Shown here piece by piece: positions 1-10,630 of a stretch of DNA of 32,813 nt. The stretch is from NCBI RefSeq assembly GCF_001949145.1, contig NW_019091555.1:126001-158813 (forward strand), read 5' to 3'. The DNA comes from Acanthaster planci. Lineage: Eukaryota; Echinodermata; Asteroidea; Valvatida; Acanthasteridae. The notes below the pieces were generated by a model that was not told where the DNA came from, searched no databases, and saw only the letters and a program-made list of their open reading frames with translations. Every line of letters begins with the position of its first letter. Within the stretch, counting starts at the first letter, position 1. The position numbers and the translations under genes are program-made.

Positions 1-2460
1 GTTGAAGTCGTCCGTACCTCGTCTACGCCCCTGCGAATTGGAGAAATGCAACTCTCTTCGTGAATCGTTGTCAGGAAAATTCCACACCCCACGAGACGCG
101 AAACTTTTTTTTTTCTTCCAGTTTCGCCGTGGACGCGTGCGCTCCAAAAACAATATGCCTTAGAGATGATTAGTACGCGGCATAATTCGAGAACAGGAAA
201 ATCGGACTAACAAATCCGACCAGAGCAACAATATCCGCTGCGCCTCAGGTAGCTCAGGCAGGGAGAAGGAATTGGTTCTTTGTTGAGTGGCTGAGATTAT
301 CCGACCCGCCGCTCGGCAAAAACAAAACAAAAACCCCCTACTTCTGTATAATATACATGTTCTCACGCCACGCGGTGTTATGCATAGATCCGCTCCAATA
401 ACAACAACACTGTCTGATTTCGAGGGGCTTGTTTTGTCACAGCATGCAAGGACTGGCATGGTAATTGGAACGCGGGGCCTTAGGCTGTTGGACTTGAGGC
501 TTCACAGCACGACTGATATTAAACTTTCTGCGATTTTTCCTTTCTTTATTCCTAATTCCTGTCCCTCAGTTTTCCCTCTATCGGACCCGCGCCACCGCGG
601 ACAGGCGATCGACCCGCCCTGCGGAGCGGGCCATAACTTTATCAAATTAAACTTTATTGGTGGAAACTGATAGGATTCAATATAGGCGTTGCCATTATGG
701 CGTTTTTTTTTGTTTTGTCATGTTTTTTTGGGGGGGGTTCTTTTGGGCCAATGTCGACTGTCTTCAATTTATGGATCAAGCCAAGTTCATGGTATTTATA
801 GCATTATTCATTCACAACGGTATACGTGGGGGTCAGCGTGGGTCGAGCGTGTGTGTGTATGTATGTGTGTATTCAGGAGGTATTTTGTATAGAGATATTT
901 CCTGAAACAAAAGGTTCAGCGAGATGTGAAGATGATCCCAAAATATCTAAATTGAAAGAAATCTTGTTCGATACATATTTTCCGTCCACAGAGAAACCGT
1001 TTGAGTGTTAAATCTCCCAGCTGAAGCACAGGGCGATAAATATAGAGGCCTTTTATTAATGCTTTAGAACGATTCTGCGTCGTGTTTAGATGTATAAAGT
1101 GCAGCAAGGGACCTAGAAAATAAGAGATCTTGGTTTAATGGGGAAATTGGTCACAAAAAGAGATACGTCAGCTTTCTCATGTAAAAACGCTTCCCTCCAG
1201 TGGCAGCCATTATACTCGTTGTCAGAATTAGCAAGTTCTACGATGGAAAAGTGTTTTATGAAAACTGTGGAAAACTCCAGAATCACTCGGGGGTTACCGA
1301 CTAACATCAGATCGCGCACGCCGTGTACAAAACACTGCACGGTTAAGCGGCCTTAATACCCTGGCTTTCCAGGTACGGAAACTCGACATGACAGCGATCT
1401 TTTCTAAGCTTATCTCGCGGGCCGAATTCTCCCCAGTTCCCCTGTTGAACGATATCAGCCTTCCAGCGCAGATCTCAGAAAGCTAATCCATGACCAGGCA
1501 GTCAAAGACCCCCCTTCCTCCCCTCAAAATAATTAGACGACAAATATCTCCAGTCACCCCCCCACCCCATTTCCACATCATTTGGTTAACTAGCTACAGT
1601 TGAATCTAATTGTTGCCAGAATCCCCCCGGCGCGTTTACAAGTGCCGACCTCAGGACATGTAACATAATTAAAATTATTATCAATTACAGCTTAAGCCTG
1701 TGCGTCTCTCAGTGCCCTCCGTACAATAGGGGGGGGGCGATAAACCTGTGGCTAATACGTGCCAAAGAAAAGTCACCAACAATATCCGTCATGCCACCCT
1801 GCGGTGTTGTTTCAAAATTGAGAGGAAAAGATTTCCTTCCTGCCGAGTGGTCCGTTGTTGTTAAGATCGCTATCTAGTGCGGCACATTCAGAGGGAAGTT
1901 TAGAAACAAAGGACAGTTTGGAGTTTTCGGCAGTTTGAGAACAAAGAAGAGTTTATTACTGAAGCAATATCATTGTCTGTGTCTAAGTACATCTGCTTCC
2001 ATTGTCACCCATTGGTAAGACTTAGTGTTGCATTATGTTGCATGTTATAAAGCTACCTTGCAAGTTTTCATCGACGTTAGTTTCCCGTTTTCTCACTTTT
2101 AAAATGCGATGGTTCGTTGCTTTGCAAAAGTTGGAAAATAGTCCACACGTACGTATATACTGCAGGTCATGTGCAATGTCATATTTGTTAAAATATTACA
2201 TTGTAGTACAGGTTGAAGGAAAACCGGAGAGCGCAGCATGCAGCATTTTCAAGGAGCTAGCACATCTTTTTTTTAATTTTTTTAAAGCAACCGCTGACCT
2301 AATTCTTTCTTTTTTTTTCACCGTGTCATGAAAATTATACAGATTCCATCGTTCCTATTCATGTTTCAAAAACAGGCAGCAATAGCCATGACTGTTCCGA
2401 ACATCCTCAACCCTACCCCGATCTTTCAACGGTAGGCTTTCATCTGTTCCACTGTTAAAC
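1..2460. other. Non-genic stretch, no supported gene
   Basis: I see no conserved protein, exon with recognisable homology or RNA gene here. Open frames are short and lack family signatures. The stretch holds homopolymer runs, a GC-rich patch near 575-630, a T7/G8 tract at 723-737 and a GT-rich microsatellite near 845-870. A missing 5' exon of PRDM12 could lie here or further left. I looked for the conserved N-terminal segment known from vertebrate PRDM12 and did not find it. Confidence 0.6.
844..872. repeat. GT-rich microsatellite
   Basis: Imperfect (GT)n run interrupted by GTAT units. It is a simple sequence repeat with no evident function. Confidence 0.7.
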
Positions 2461-2506
2461 GATGGTCAGATTTCCCGTCAGCGCCCGTCCGGGGAAATTC
2501 GACGCC

Positions 2507-2538
2507 CGGGCGGGTTAAACGCTCCTTTTGCCCGCCCG
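2507..2538. repeat. Perfect 8-bp GC stem with 16-nt loop in a GC-rich patch
   Basis: CGGGCGGG at 2507-2514 is the exact reverse complement of CCCGCCCG at 2531-2538. The surrounding 2465-2620 is markedly GC- and CpG-rich compared with its neighbours, which could mark a CpG-dense regulatory patch. No exon or transcript start can be shown. Confidence 0.4.
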
Positions 2539-2539
2539 C

Positions 2540-5500
2540 CTCTCGCGCCTCCGCTGTCCCCGCCGGCGAGACACACAACGCCACCACGCACCGTTTATTT
2601 CCACTCGTTTGCGCTCTCGTGCCCCATTGCTACAGAGCACAACTTGGATTTCACGGTGGTGATCATTTGGCTCGGGACAGTCACAGACTGTTTGTCTATA
2701 GAGAGGACCAGTGGTACCCTTCCTAACCTCTATTAACATTGAGAATAAAAGAACAGAAACACCCCCAGAGCAATGGCCCCCATATTCCCATGTTTTCGTT
2801 GGGGAATCAACTTGTCTTCACTTGCGGTAAGTGGCAATCTTTTGGGTATATAAAGTTTGATCTGCTTGGTGAACTGGTTTTTTTTTTTCTTGTCACTTTT
2901 TTTTATAGAAGTAAGGAATATGAAGAAAGGTTCTTTTCTTCGAGGACTGTTGAAGTGTCAACGAACCGAAAGAATTTCGTGTGAATCCGATAACCTCTAG
3001 ATTTAAAATTTTATTTGTGAGAGACTTGGTGTAAGGTAACCCGTGGCACTGATAAACCTGAATTTCCCGGCGGCAATAACCTGCCCTGACATTGCAGATG
3101 GGGATGCGCTTGTAAGTCACGGCTGTTAGAAGAAAACAAGCCCAGTGAAGTGAAACAGCCAAGCGAAACAAAGAAAACGCTTGATTTGTTTCATCATATT
3201 AATTTTCATGGTCCTCATTTGATTTCACAAAAATTTACGACTACCCGTAAGTTCATGTTTAGATAGAGTAGTTACTTTTGCTGTAAATGTATCCGATTGC
3301 GACAGATTGTCAGTGACGCGTAAGGCCCTGTCGGAATCGAATAATTGGAAGTCTGTTTTGTCAGAAAGTGTATGCTCCAGCGTTGAGCTGTAGCCGTAGA
3401 CAATTATGCCAGCCTGGGCATCTTGAATTCGGACCCGTCAGCTAATTTGCGATTCTGCGATTTCTCACTTCACCCTCATCCCACCATTCGAGGGCCGATA
3501 CGCCCTCGACGGGAGACTACAGACTTGTGGTCCACTGAGGACTGAGTTGTAGAAACAGGCAACAATAAAGTAAGCCGAGAAGTCTTTTCATGTTCTGCAT
3601 AGCCACTTGTTCTTTGTACACTCAGAACAGTTTTTCGGTCTTAATCAACTAATGGTGGGGAGAGGTAAAGGGTTTGCACGGGGTGAACCGCGGTTCACAA
3701 AGGGATGGTCCATGCAACGTTGTCGTAGCCTCGGCTGGTACAATATTTCGGAAAGCATGCCCAGAAACTAGTGGGATTTAGTCCGTGTCGAAGGTGCAGG
3801 TAATGTGTTCAGGACGATTAATTCTGTTGTGACCGCTTGCATGGCTAACTGTAAATTCCTAGATTATAATCTACCGTTTTCTGAATACACTTACATCACA
3901 AGACTGATTTAAGCTCCCTACAAAGGAGTATTCAGCTCGATGCTGCCATTTAAGGCACAAATGACTTTGTTCGGGATTGAAAAGAAAAAGAAAAGAAACA
4001 AAAAAATAAATAAAACTAAACAACAAAACAAGGTTAATCGGGAACAAAGCACGCGCGCGAGTCCGCGACTGGTCAGACTTGGCACGCGCGTCCAAATGAC
4101 CTCGGACGCACTTTGCTTTGGGCATGCGCTGTTGGGATACCGATATTATTGGGGAAGGCGTTCACTCGGACGCATTTCTATATGGCACTCTTTCAAAGCG
4201 CCCCCATCTTCAGAAATTTTCTCAGTTCCATGGGTTAACATCAAATCAGTTGGAGCTATATTAAAAAAAAACTAAACTAAAGTTTCCTTATATCCACGGC
4301 TGTGGATGTTAAATCTTCGTCCAACAGAAGTGAAAGTCCTGCCTGCTTCTTTGATTTTATTTCCCCGATGAAGTCAATGAATTCTGTTCATAATTTCTCT
4401 GGGGAAGTTGTTCTAAATAGCCTCCTTCTGTCGCGTACAGATGGCAGATGTGCAGGGGAACTGTTGCCGAAATTCGCTGGAATTTTCAAAACCCACTCCA
4501 CGGTTGGGTCTCAACATAACAGGATAACTCGCTAACTTTCCAGCAACCTTTGGGCGCTCGGGTCTCTGATTAAAATCATGAACTTCTGGAGACAGTTTTT
4601 GTTTCAAAACACTTCTCAAATATCCGCCTTTTCATTTCTGAGATGGTGAGCTTTGTGCGCAGATTCATGGGCGGAGGATTAAGATAAATACGCGTATCCA
4701 CTTACCATTTGAATCTTTAATGAAAAAAAGGTGCACATGTACACAAAACTCAAGCAAGATACTTTGCGCCCATCCAACCACGAAAGATCCACTGCATGCT
4801 AATGAGATACTTTCCCCCAATGCGGTATTATTCGCCGAGTGTACACGCGTAATTAAAAATGAATTAATCATCTCGTTTCGTCGCTCAGTCGCGCTGCGGT
4901 TGTGGTCAAGCCAGGGGTTGGGGGCTGGAGGGCACCGGCTAACAAGCACTCGCCAGTGCCGTCACCAGACTGATAATCCCGCAACAACAACCCAGCACGG
5001 GCCTCCCCTGACCCTACGCAGTGCCTTCTACCCCGGCCACGGTGCAGTTTACCCCCCTCTGGTCGCCAGCGTTCGGTCCGCCGGTATTGTAGCCCGCGGC
5101 TGTTTTCGCTGCTGAGCTCGCTTTTGAGACTGCGGTCGCTGATGCGCAAAATATAAAAAATGATTTCACGGAAAGTTCTGTCGTTCTGAATCGAGCGTTA
5201 TTTTAGGGCCTTGTGCCGATTTTATGTGTTTCCTTTTTTTCATGTACGTGAAATTGGTTTGGACCGTAGGTTACTAGGATAACGTTAATCCATGTGTAAA
5301 ACAGAGGAGGCACGGCCCTAGTGTCGAATCGACGGAGGAGCTTTCTGGGACAAATTGGTTGCCAAGCCACCGCCCTATTTTGTGCTAAATAGAGCGTTGC
5401 AAACCGAAGCAGTGCTTAATTCTTCATCAGGAAATGAAGCTATTCGAGACTGTATGGCGCGATTCCTGCACTGTCCAAAGAGACAAAGTCGAAAATAACG

Positions 5501-5974
5501 GGGCACTCTTGACATAGTTGCTGGTAGTGATTGGCGCATCTGACCTTGGCCCCTTTTGCTTTGTCTCCGGTTGCAACACACGCTGGAGGAGGAGAAAGAC
5601 CTCTGATTACACGAATAGACTTGGCTCTCTTCATTGGAAAGACGAAGCCAAAGGATTTCTCTTGCTGTGGGAAATACGCGCAGCGACTACCCGGTTTTTT
5701 TGTGCTGAATTGCTAAATTATCATGCAACAATAGCTTTTGGAGCTAGACCTGTAATTGGAGAAAGCGCGGGTATTCGCGAATGAAAGCCCGTCATTACCG
5801 GTAACTGTTTACTGTTATCTGTGATTGCTGCTGATTTACACCCAAACCCTTATGTGCATAAGAACATGCATGATTTTGAGCAGAGATACTTCAAAGAGGA
5901 CATGCATTATAGGGGCTGTGGTCGAGTACGTCATAAGTCACAGCAAGTTCATAACAATTCTTAAGCTCGGTCAT
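2540..5974. other. Non-genic stretch, no supported gene
   Basis: No recognisable coding exon. It contains one copy of a dispersed repeat (4043-4143) and a GC-rich island at about 4870-5115, where frames stay open on both strands without family similarity. The rest is AT-rich and shows nothing I can name. Confidence 0.55.
4043..4143 (+). repeat. Dispersed repeat, copy A
   Basis: The last 49 bp (4095-4143) match 11594-11642 at 41 of 49 positions without gaps, including the shared block GGGCATGCGCTGTTGG. The left end (from 4043) also resembles 11515-11541, so the homologous unit is about 100-128 bp. This copy lies upstream of the LINE; the other lies in a PRDM12 intron. It is probably an old non-autonomous mobile element; the family is not identified. 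Confidence 0.65.
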
Positions 5975-5977
5975 AAG

Positions 5978-6001
5978 CTATTTTTATTTATTTATTTATT
6001 A
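5978..6001 (-). repeat. LINE 3' tail, TTTA microsatellite
   Basis: On the plus strand this reads as T-rich (ATTT)n. On the minus strand it is an AAAT-type tail directly after the LINE 3' region. Short tandem tails are typical of CR1/L2-like elements and set the likely 3' terminus here. Confidence 0.6.
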
Positions 6002-6299
6002 TTTCCTCTTCTCGTCATAAAGATTACAGCAGGTATACAAATATAAAGATTAGAATATTGAGTTTAGAAGAGGAGGCAAGACCTAAAAAACAAAAGCTTG
6101 TGTAAGGCCTGCCATTCTACAATACTACACACAATAATAAACCACGTGGTTCATGCTACAAAACGAAACAACCAAGACAAGAACAAAATTGAATACCCAT
6201 TAGGAAACTTGAGTTAAAGTAGAAAGCATGTACTTGTTGCGAAAGTAAAAACATGACGTGAAGTTAGGGCAATGGTAATATACAAGATATATCAGAAAG

Positions 6300-7311
6300 T
6301 TTGATAATTACTTTCCTTTGCGTTTCAAACTATCAAATGCGCTTATTCTTGTGAGAGACAGAGGTAAGGAATTCCATATTTCAGGACCAGAGAATTTAAT
6401 GTTAATTTGGAAAGCAGATGGCCTGTGTTGCGGTATATGGAGATCCGGATACTCTAGTGTTGTAATTATGTATGTTACGATTCAGCGTAAACATATGGCT
6501 ATAAGAGCGCGGTAATAGATTATTTAAACATTTATGCATAAATAGAGCTTGTTGATATTTATTAAGGTTAAATAATACTCAGGTACTTTAAGTTTGGTGA
6601 AATCGGTCGACTATGATCCCTGAAAGACGATAGTTATGATACGAACAGCCTTCTTTTTTTTGTTAAAACAATTAATTTGTCTAAATTAGTAATAAAGGTA
6701 TTTCCCGGACAGTGTGACAATAAGCACTATAGAGTGTTTTAGGACATCAAAAGAAACAATGTGTTTGAGTCTACTGACCACTCCAATACTTCTGGAAACT
6801 TTACTCGCAATTTCATCGATGCGGGATTTCCAGGTCAATTTGTTACCAATAAAGACACCCAACAATTTGAACTTGTTAACTTTTTAAATAAATATTTTAT
6901 CTATTACAACATTAAGATTTGATGAATCACTATACCGTTTCCTGTTACTAAAAAGTATATACTTACATTTAGACAAATTAAGAGATAAACGGTTGGCTTT
7001 CGACAAGTCACCTGTATTTGCCAATTCACTGTTTACTGTTTTATGCAGAGAGGCTAGATTCTTATTACAGTAAAACATACTCGTGTCATCTGCGTATAAA
7101 ATGAAAGATAGCACTTTCGATGTTTTGGAAATGTCGTTTTAAATCAGAAAGAGTAAAGGTCCCAGAAAGGAACCTTGAGGTACCCCACAACTTATGGGTT
7201 TAAGATCAGACAAACAATTATTTAAGTTTACACACTGTTGGCGATTTTTTTTAGATATATAACTTTCAAACCAACTCTGGGCAACCCCACGTATGCCGTA
7301 GTAATTTATCT
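6300..7311 (-). pseudogene. LINE reverse transcriptase, catalytic core to C terminus
   Basis: Minus-strand reading gives NYYGIRGVAQSWFESYIS next to 7300, then GVPQGS near 7180 (one substitution, then a stop), then the catalytic FILYADDTSMFYCN near 7100. These are followed by the palm/thumb segments LSLNLSKCKYILFSNRK and, out of frame, NKLTWKSRIDEIA near 6830. Continuing out of frame, the C-terminal GPEIWNSLP segment lies near 6380. The YADD aspartates are intact, but stops and frameshifts break the frame repeatedly. No active enzyme is expected. Confidence 0.88.
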
Positions 7312-7457
7312 AGAGTACCGAAGTGTGACGTCACTGTGAATCAGAAAGTGCAGTGCAAACGAATGGAGTACGCACGCGTGTTGGTTCACGCGCTGGTTCT
7401 CGCGCAAATGCCTTTTACACACTAATTGTGTGCGTGACGTATTCACTTCGGTACTCT
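7312..7457. mobile_element. 146-bp MITE nested in the LINE
   Basis: The ends are perfect 14-bp inverted repeats: AGAGTACCGAAGTG at 7312-7325 and its reverse complement at 7444-7457. Pairing extends further with one indel through an ACGTCAC block. The element is flanked on both sides by the dinucleotide ct. It splits the LINE reverse-transcriptase sequence between the codons for LLDK and INYYGIRG. Taking out the element and one flanking dinucleotide brings the two sides together in frame, which supports the proposed boundaries. It has no coding capacity, so it is probably a non-autonomous DNA transposon; the superfamily is unknown. Confidence 0.8.
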
Positions 7458-7528
7458 CTTGTCAAGAAGAATATTATGGTTAATGGTGTCAAAAGCTTGA
7501 GATAGATCTAAGAATATAACTTACTAGN
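7458..7528 (-). pseudogene. LINE reverse transcriptase, motif A segment
   Basis: The minus strand encodes VIFLDLSQAFDTINHNILLDK, the conserved motif A block carrying the first catalytic aspartate (FLDLSxAFD). It sits between the nested MITE on one side and the assembly gap on the other. Confidence 0.85.
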
Positions 7529-7786
7529 NNNNNNNNNNNNNNNNNNNNNNNNNNNNNNNNNNNNNNNNNNNNNNNNNNNNNNNNNNNNNNNNNNNNNNNN
7601 NNNNNNNNNNNNNNNNNNNNNNNNNNNNNNNNNNNNNNNNNNNNNNNNNNNNNNNNNNNNNNNNNNNNNNNNNNNNNNNNNNNNNNNNNNNNNNNNNNNN
7701 NNNNNNNNNNNNNNNNNNNNNNNNNNNNNNNNNNNNNNNNNNNNNNNNNNNNNNNNNNNNNNNNNNNNNNNNNNNNNNNNNNNNNN
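7529..7786. other. Assembly gap (N)
   Basis: 258 unresolved bases. The left flank is LINE sequence and the right flank is the 3' half of a tRNA-like sequence, so the gap probably hides the 5' part of that inserted element. A small amount of LINE sequence may also be lost. The stated length may be an estimate. Confidence 0.95.
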
Positions 7787-7930
7787 GTAAGCAGGAGATC
7801 GTGGGTTCGAGTCCTACCCGAGTAAGCTTGTGAGTTTTTTTCGCAAGCTCTCGGACAAGCACTGAGCATACAGTGCTTATTGATATACGTTGGGTAAGGG
7901 CAAAACCTGTTATATATAATTAACATCTCC
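7787..7930 (+). mobile_element. tRNA-derived SINE or tRNA pseudogene, 5' part in gap
   Basis: The stretch begins with a tRNA 3' half: a B-box/T-arm GGGTTCGAGTCC (7802-7813) with a T stem of the GTGGG/CCTAC type, followed by an acceptor-like CCGAGTAAGC. No CCA or Pol III terminator follows directly. Unrelated sequence leads into the resuming LINE at about 7930. It interrupts the LINE between the segments encoding KIVQGFED and IFLDLSQAF. A B-box without a complete tRNA body, sitting inside another element, fits a SINE insertion. Its left half cannot be read because of the gap. Confidence 0.6.
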
Positions 7931-8420
7931 CCAACGCAAAAATACATCTTGAAAAAAAACATTGTCTTCGAAACCTTGAACTATTTTCTCTGTGAAATTC
8001 ATTAGTGCCATTGAAGTCGAGTAGTTAGATCGAAAGCCATATTGATTATCTAAAATAAGGTTGTATTTGTCTAGAAGTTTGACAGTCCTGTTGTACGCCA
8101 GTTTCTCAAGGATTTTCGATAAACTGGATAATACTGAGATTGGACGGTAATTACCAATCTCAGCGGGATCCCCATTTTTAAGTATAGGAGCAACTTTAGC
8201 TATTTTTAATTTATCTGTGAATATTCCCTTGGAAAGGAGAAAGAGAGAAAATATGGCAGAGTGGATCACTTATATGGGTTATGACAGATTTGATCAGCCC
8301 TGGCTTGATTCCGTCAGTGCCAGGTGACTTCTTGTTGCGAAATTTAGAGAAAAATATCATAAATATCAGTTTTCGGGACAGGAGTAAAAACATACTGAAT
8401 TTGGGTTGGGGTCAGTAAGA
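7931..8420 (-). pseudogene. LINE reverse transcriptase, N-terminal half
   Basis: The minus strand carries the finger motifs in order: NKKSPGTDGI near 8320, then KVAPILKNGDPAEIGNYRPI near 8170, LSKILEKL near 8110, YGFRSNYSTSMALM near 8020, and NFTEKIVQGFED near 7980. These correspond to RT motifs 0 to 2a of CR1/L2/Jockey-like elements. There is one frame change between SPGTDGI and KVAPIL. The coding run ends at the SINE/gap insertion. Confidence 0.88.
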
Positions 8421-9130
8421 TATGCGCCATATATACTCGGTATTAGCATCAGAAATATTTCGATTAAGAGAAGGTCCTACTTGTATGGAATAGTTGCTAA
8501 ACGCATTAGCAGCAACCGCGGGATTACTCGCATACTGTCCTTCAACCTTGAATTCAGAGGATTTTGGATGTATGTTTTTACCCAATGATGAATTAATTAG
8601 TTTCCATGTATTTTTGACATTGTCTTTTATAGCTTCTTCAAACCTTTCTCTGTAAAATTTGGCTTTGCTTGTTTTTATAACAATGTTTAACTCATTACGG
8701 AAACATTTGTTAGTATTAAAATTAATGGAAGTTGGGTTTTTGACATATTTTTTACGGTTTATTTTTATGTTTGATTGAGTTTATTGTGCCATCCGTCCAT
8801 CCATGATTTCAGCTTTTTCCTACCCTTGGTTTCCTGTAACGGCAAGTTACTTTCAAACAATTCCAAGAACTGGGAGTGAAAGTTATCGAAGGCACGCCTG
8901 GATCATCCGTGGAGGCAACATCCCAATTTGCATTATCCAGATTAACCTTTCAATTCGGTCTGCAGTGATTTATCTAAACAAGGGTTGATGAGGAACGTGT
9001 TTGGAAATGGCCTTATTGCCAAAAGATGATATGAAAGATAGGTAAATGATCGGAAATGCCGTACAGAATACCACTCTCTGTTTTCCCTGCGCTATCATTT
9101 GATGTCATATTGTCGATTAAGGTTGCAGTG
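8421..9130 (-). pseudogene. LINE linker between endonuclease and RT
   Basis: Translated on the minus strand, this region shows the variable connector of LINE ORF2 proteins. FDNFHSQFLELFESNLP is followed by KLKSWMDGWH near 8800. A segment rich in Lys and Glu with KFYRERFEEAIKDNVKNTWK lies near 8640. Stops are present. The match is to general connector features, with lower conservation than the flanking domains. Confidence 0.7.
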
Positions 9131-9138
9131 GTGGGTGT

Positions 9139-9990
9139 TCAGCGGGTAGGCCTGTGTATCATTGATAAACGGAAATTGCTCAACAACAGATTGACAAAAT
9201 TTAGGGTTGGATTGTGAGTGCTGTGTTTCAAAAGATCAATATTAAAATCGCCAATAATAAAGGAGATTTTGTTTTCTCTGTTTATATTGGCAAGGATATT
9301 ATCAAATCCAGAAACAAACTCATTGATATTAAAGCTGGGTGGCTTATAAGTTAAGCCAGCTATAGTATTTCCACCCTTGGTACCGGGGATTTCGATAAAC
9401 ATTGAATCGCATTCAATATTATTTAACGATAGATCATAACGCTCAACAGATGTGAGAATACATTATGGACGTACAAAGCGACTCCACCTCCAGTTTGTGT
9501 GGCCTATTTTTCTTCAGGCATGAGTAATCTTTGTTATAAAAGTCAGGACTATGTTATTAAACCAGGTGTCGCTAAACCCAATCACGTCAAATTGGTACCG
9601 CTATGGAAGAATATTTATATCATCGTCTATTTGATCAAAGTTCTTTATGAGAATTCTAAAGTTTTGATGAAAACACGAAAAAGAACATTTACCTTTTGTA
9701 TCTTTGTATTTGTCGGAAAACTGGTCCAATAAAAGGCAATCTGAGTTGTTATATCTCTTAGGATAGTACCCGTACGTAGTTCCTGTCTGGACCCAGGTCA
9801 CTGTTATTAGTTAAGCTTTCAGTGCAAGCAACGGGATTAGATTTTAAATTTTGGAAACGGTCAACAATGATTTTATCATTGGTTCAAAATTCAAGAATGG
9901 CGATTTCAAAGTCGTCCGACAACAGGTGATTCAAGGGTAATATGTGTGGAGAGCAGGTTGTACATTTTCCACAGAACTGACTCCAGACGG
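9139..9990 (-). pseudogene. LINE APE-type endonuclease domain
   Basis: Minus-strand segments include SCFHQNFRILIKNFDQIDDD near 9660 (the usual N-terminal HxNxRSLxKNFD motif), FDVIGFSDTWF near 9560 (SETWL motif) and GGGVALYV near 9490. They continue with the stretch IAGLTYKPPS near 9350 and IGDFNIDLLKHS near 9240 (GDFN motif with the catalytic Asp and Asn). This is the exonuclease-endonuclease-phosphatase fold used to nick target DNA. Several frame changes and stops separate the segments. The N-terminal limit near 9990 is approximate. Confidence 0.85.
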
Positions 9991-10457
9991 GCTCATTGTT
10001 TCACAACGTGTTGTACATTGATTCATCATCATCATAGACAACCAGTACAAGAAAGCTGAAATGTAAGCCTGACTTCGGCGAAAAAGGTTTCTATGAAAGG
10101 TCATACGTGACTATGTGTGTTTGTATACTACCAGGGACTCCCGTAATGCAAATTGACTACCCATACCTAGTGAGTTGCTGAGCTATCAAAAATAATGAAC
10201 TTTGACAAAAGCATCCCTTTGTAATTACATGTATATTGTTTGTCCTAACACTTGTGACCAGGCTTGTGACTAGACTTGGGAAAGACTCGACTACAGCCAG
10301 TTTATCATCACAGGACCAGTCACAAGTAACGGGAAATAACAAAGGAATACTCTTATTGCAGTTCATTTTGAATAGCTTGTGACTCGAGCTCATGACAATT
10401 CCTGGGTACGTCACTGGTCTGAGAGGTTCTTGGATTCGTCCACTTTTCACCCTCCAG
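9991..10457. other. Stretch between LINE and first visible PRDM12 exon
   Basis: This is presumably intronic for PRDM12, because the exon at 10458 begins inside a codon. It contains a short CAT-rich run near 10020-10040. The minus-strand open frame over this region is a shadow without family similarity. Confidence 0.5.
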
Positions 10458-10630
10458 GCATGCCGATGCCGCCCCAGGTCTCCCTCTGCCCGTCTTCGCT
10501 GCCTGGGTCCGCCATCGGCGTCTTCTCCACAGACTGGATAAAAGAAGGCACGGAAATGGGGCCCTACACGGGACGGATAGTGCGCCCTCACGAGGTACCG
10601 ACCGACAGGGATAACCAGTTCATGTGGGAG
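10458..10630 (+). CDS. PRDM12: PRDM12 exon: start of PR/SET domain
   Basis: The acceptor is CTCCAG before 10458 and the donor is GAG|GTTGGT after 10630. The exon enters at the second base of a codon and leaves at phase 0. It encodes MPMPPQV through [20 protein letters not shown] to QFMWE, aligning with the start of the vertebrate PR domain (LPAEV ... GIFSxxWIKAGTEMGPFTGR ... NLMWE). An in-frame AG at 10475-10476 is a weaker alternative acceptor. Confidence 0.88.

Larger units (their letters stand above)
5978..9990 (-). mobile_element. Decayed CR1/L2/Jockey-type non-LTR retrotransposon (LINE)
   Basis: Read on the minus strand from about 9990 down to 5978, fragments of one LINE polyprotein appear in the canonical order. 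First come endonuclease start motifs (FDVIGFSDTWF near 9560 and GGGVALYV near 9490) and the IGDFNIDLL motif near 9240. A linker with FDNFHSQFLELF follows near 8880. Reverse transcriptase comes next, with SPGTDGI, NYRPISVLS, YGFR, FLDLSQAFDTI, GVPQGS and YADD. The C-terminal segment, of the GPEIWNSLP type, is near 6380. The 3' end is marked by a (TTTA)n tail at about 5978-6001. Frameshifts and stops are frequent, so it is dead. An ORF1 is not seen. The clade (CR1, L2, Crack or Daphne) cannot be settled by eye. Confidence 0.9.

Noticed and set aside
4868-5149. 5S rRNA or U-type snRNA gene in the GC-rich island
   Set aside because: I compared it with remembered consensus features of 5S, U1 and U4 on both strands and found no matching internal promoter or core.
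5518-5784. Candidate PRDM12 upstream exon
   Set aside because: The RWRRRK stretch superficially resembled the vertebrate N-terminal RWRN motif, but the surrounding residues do not align.
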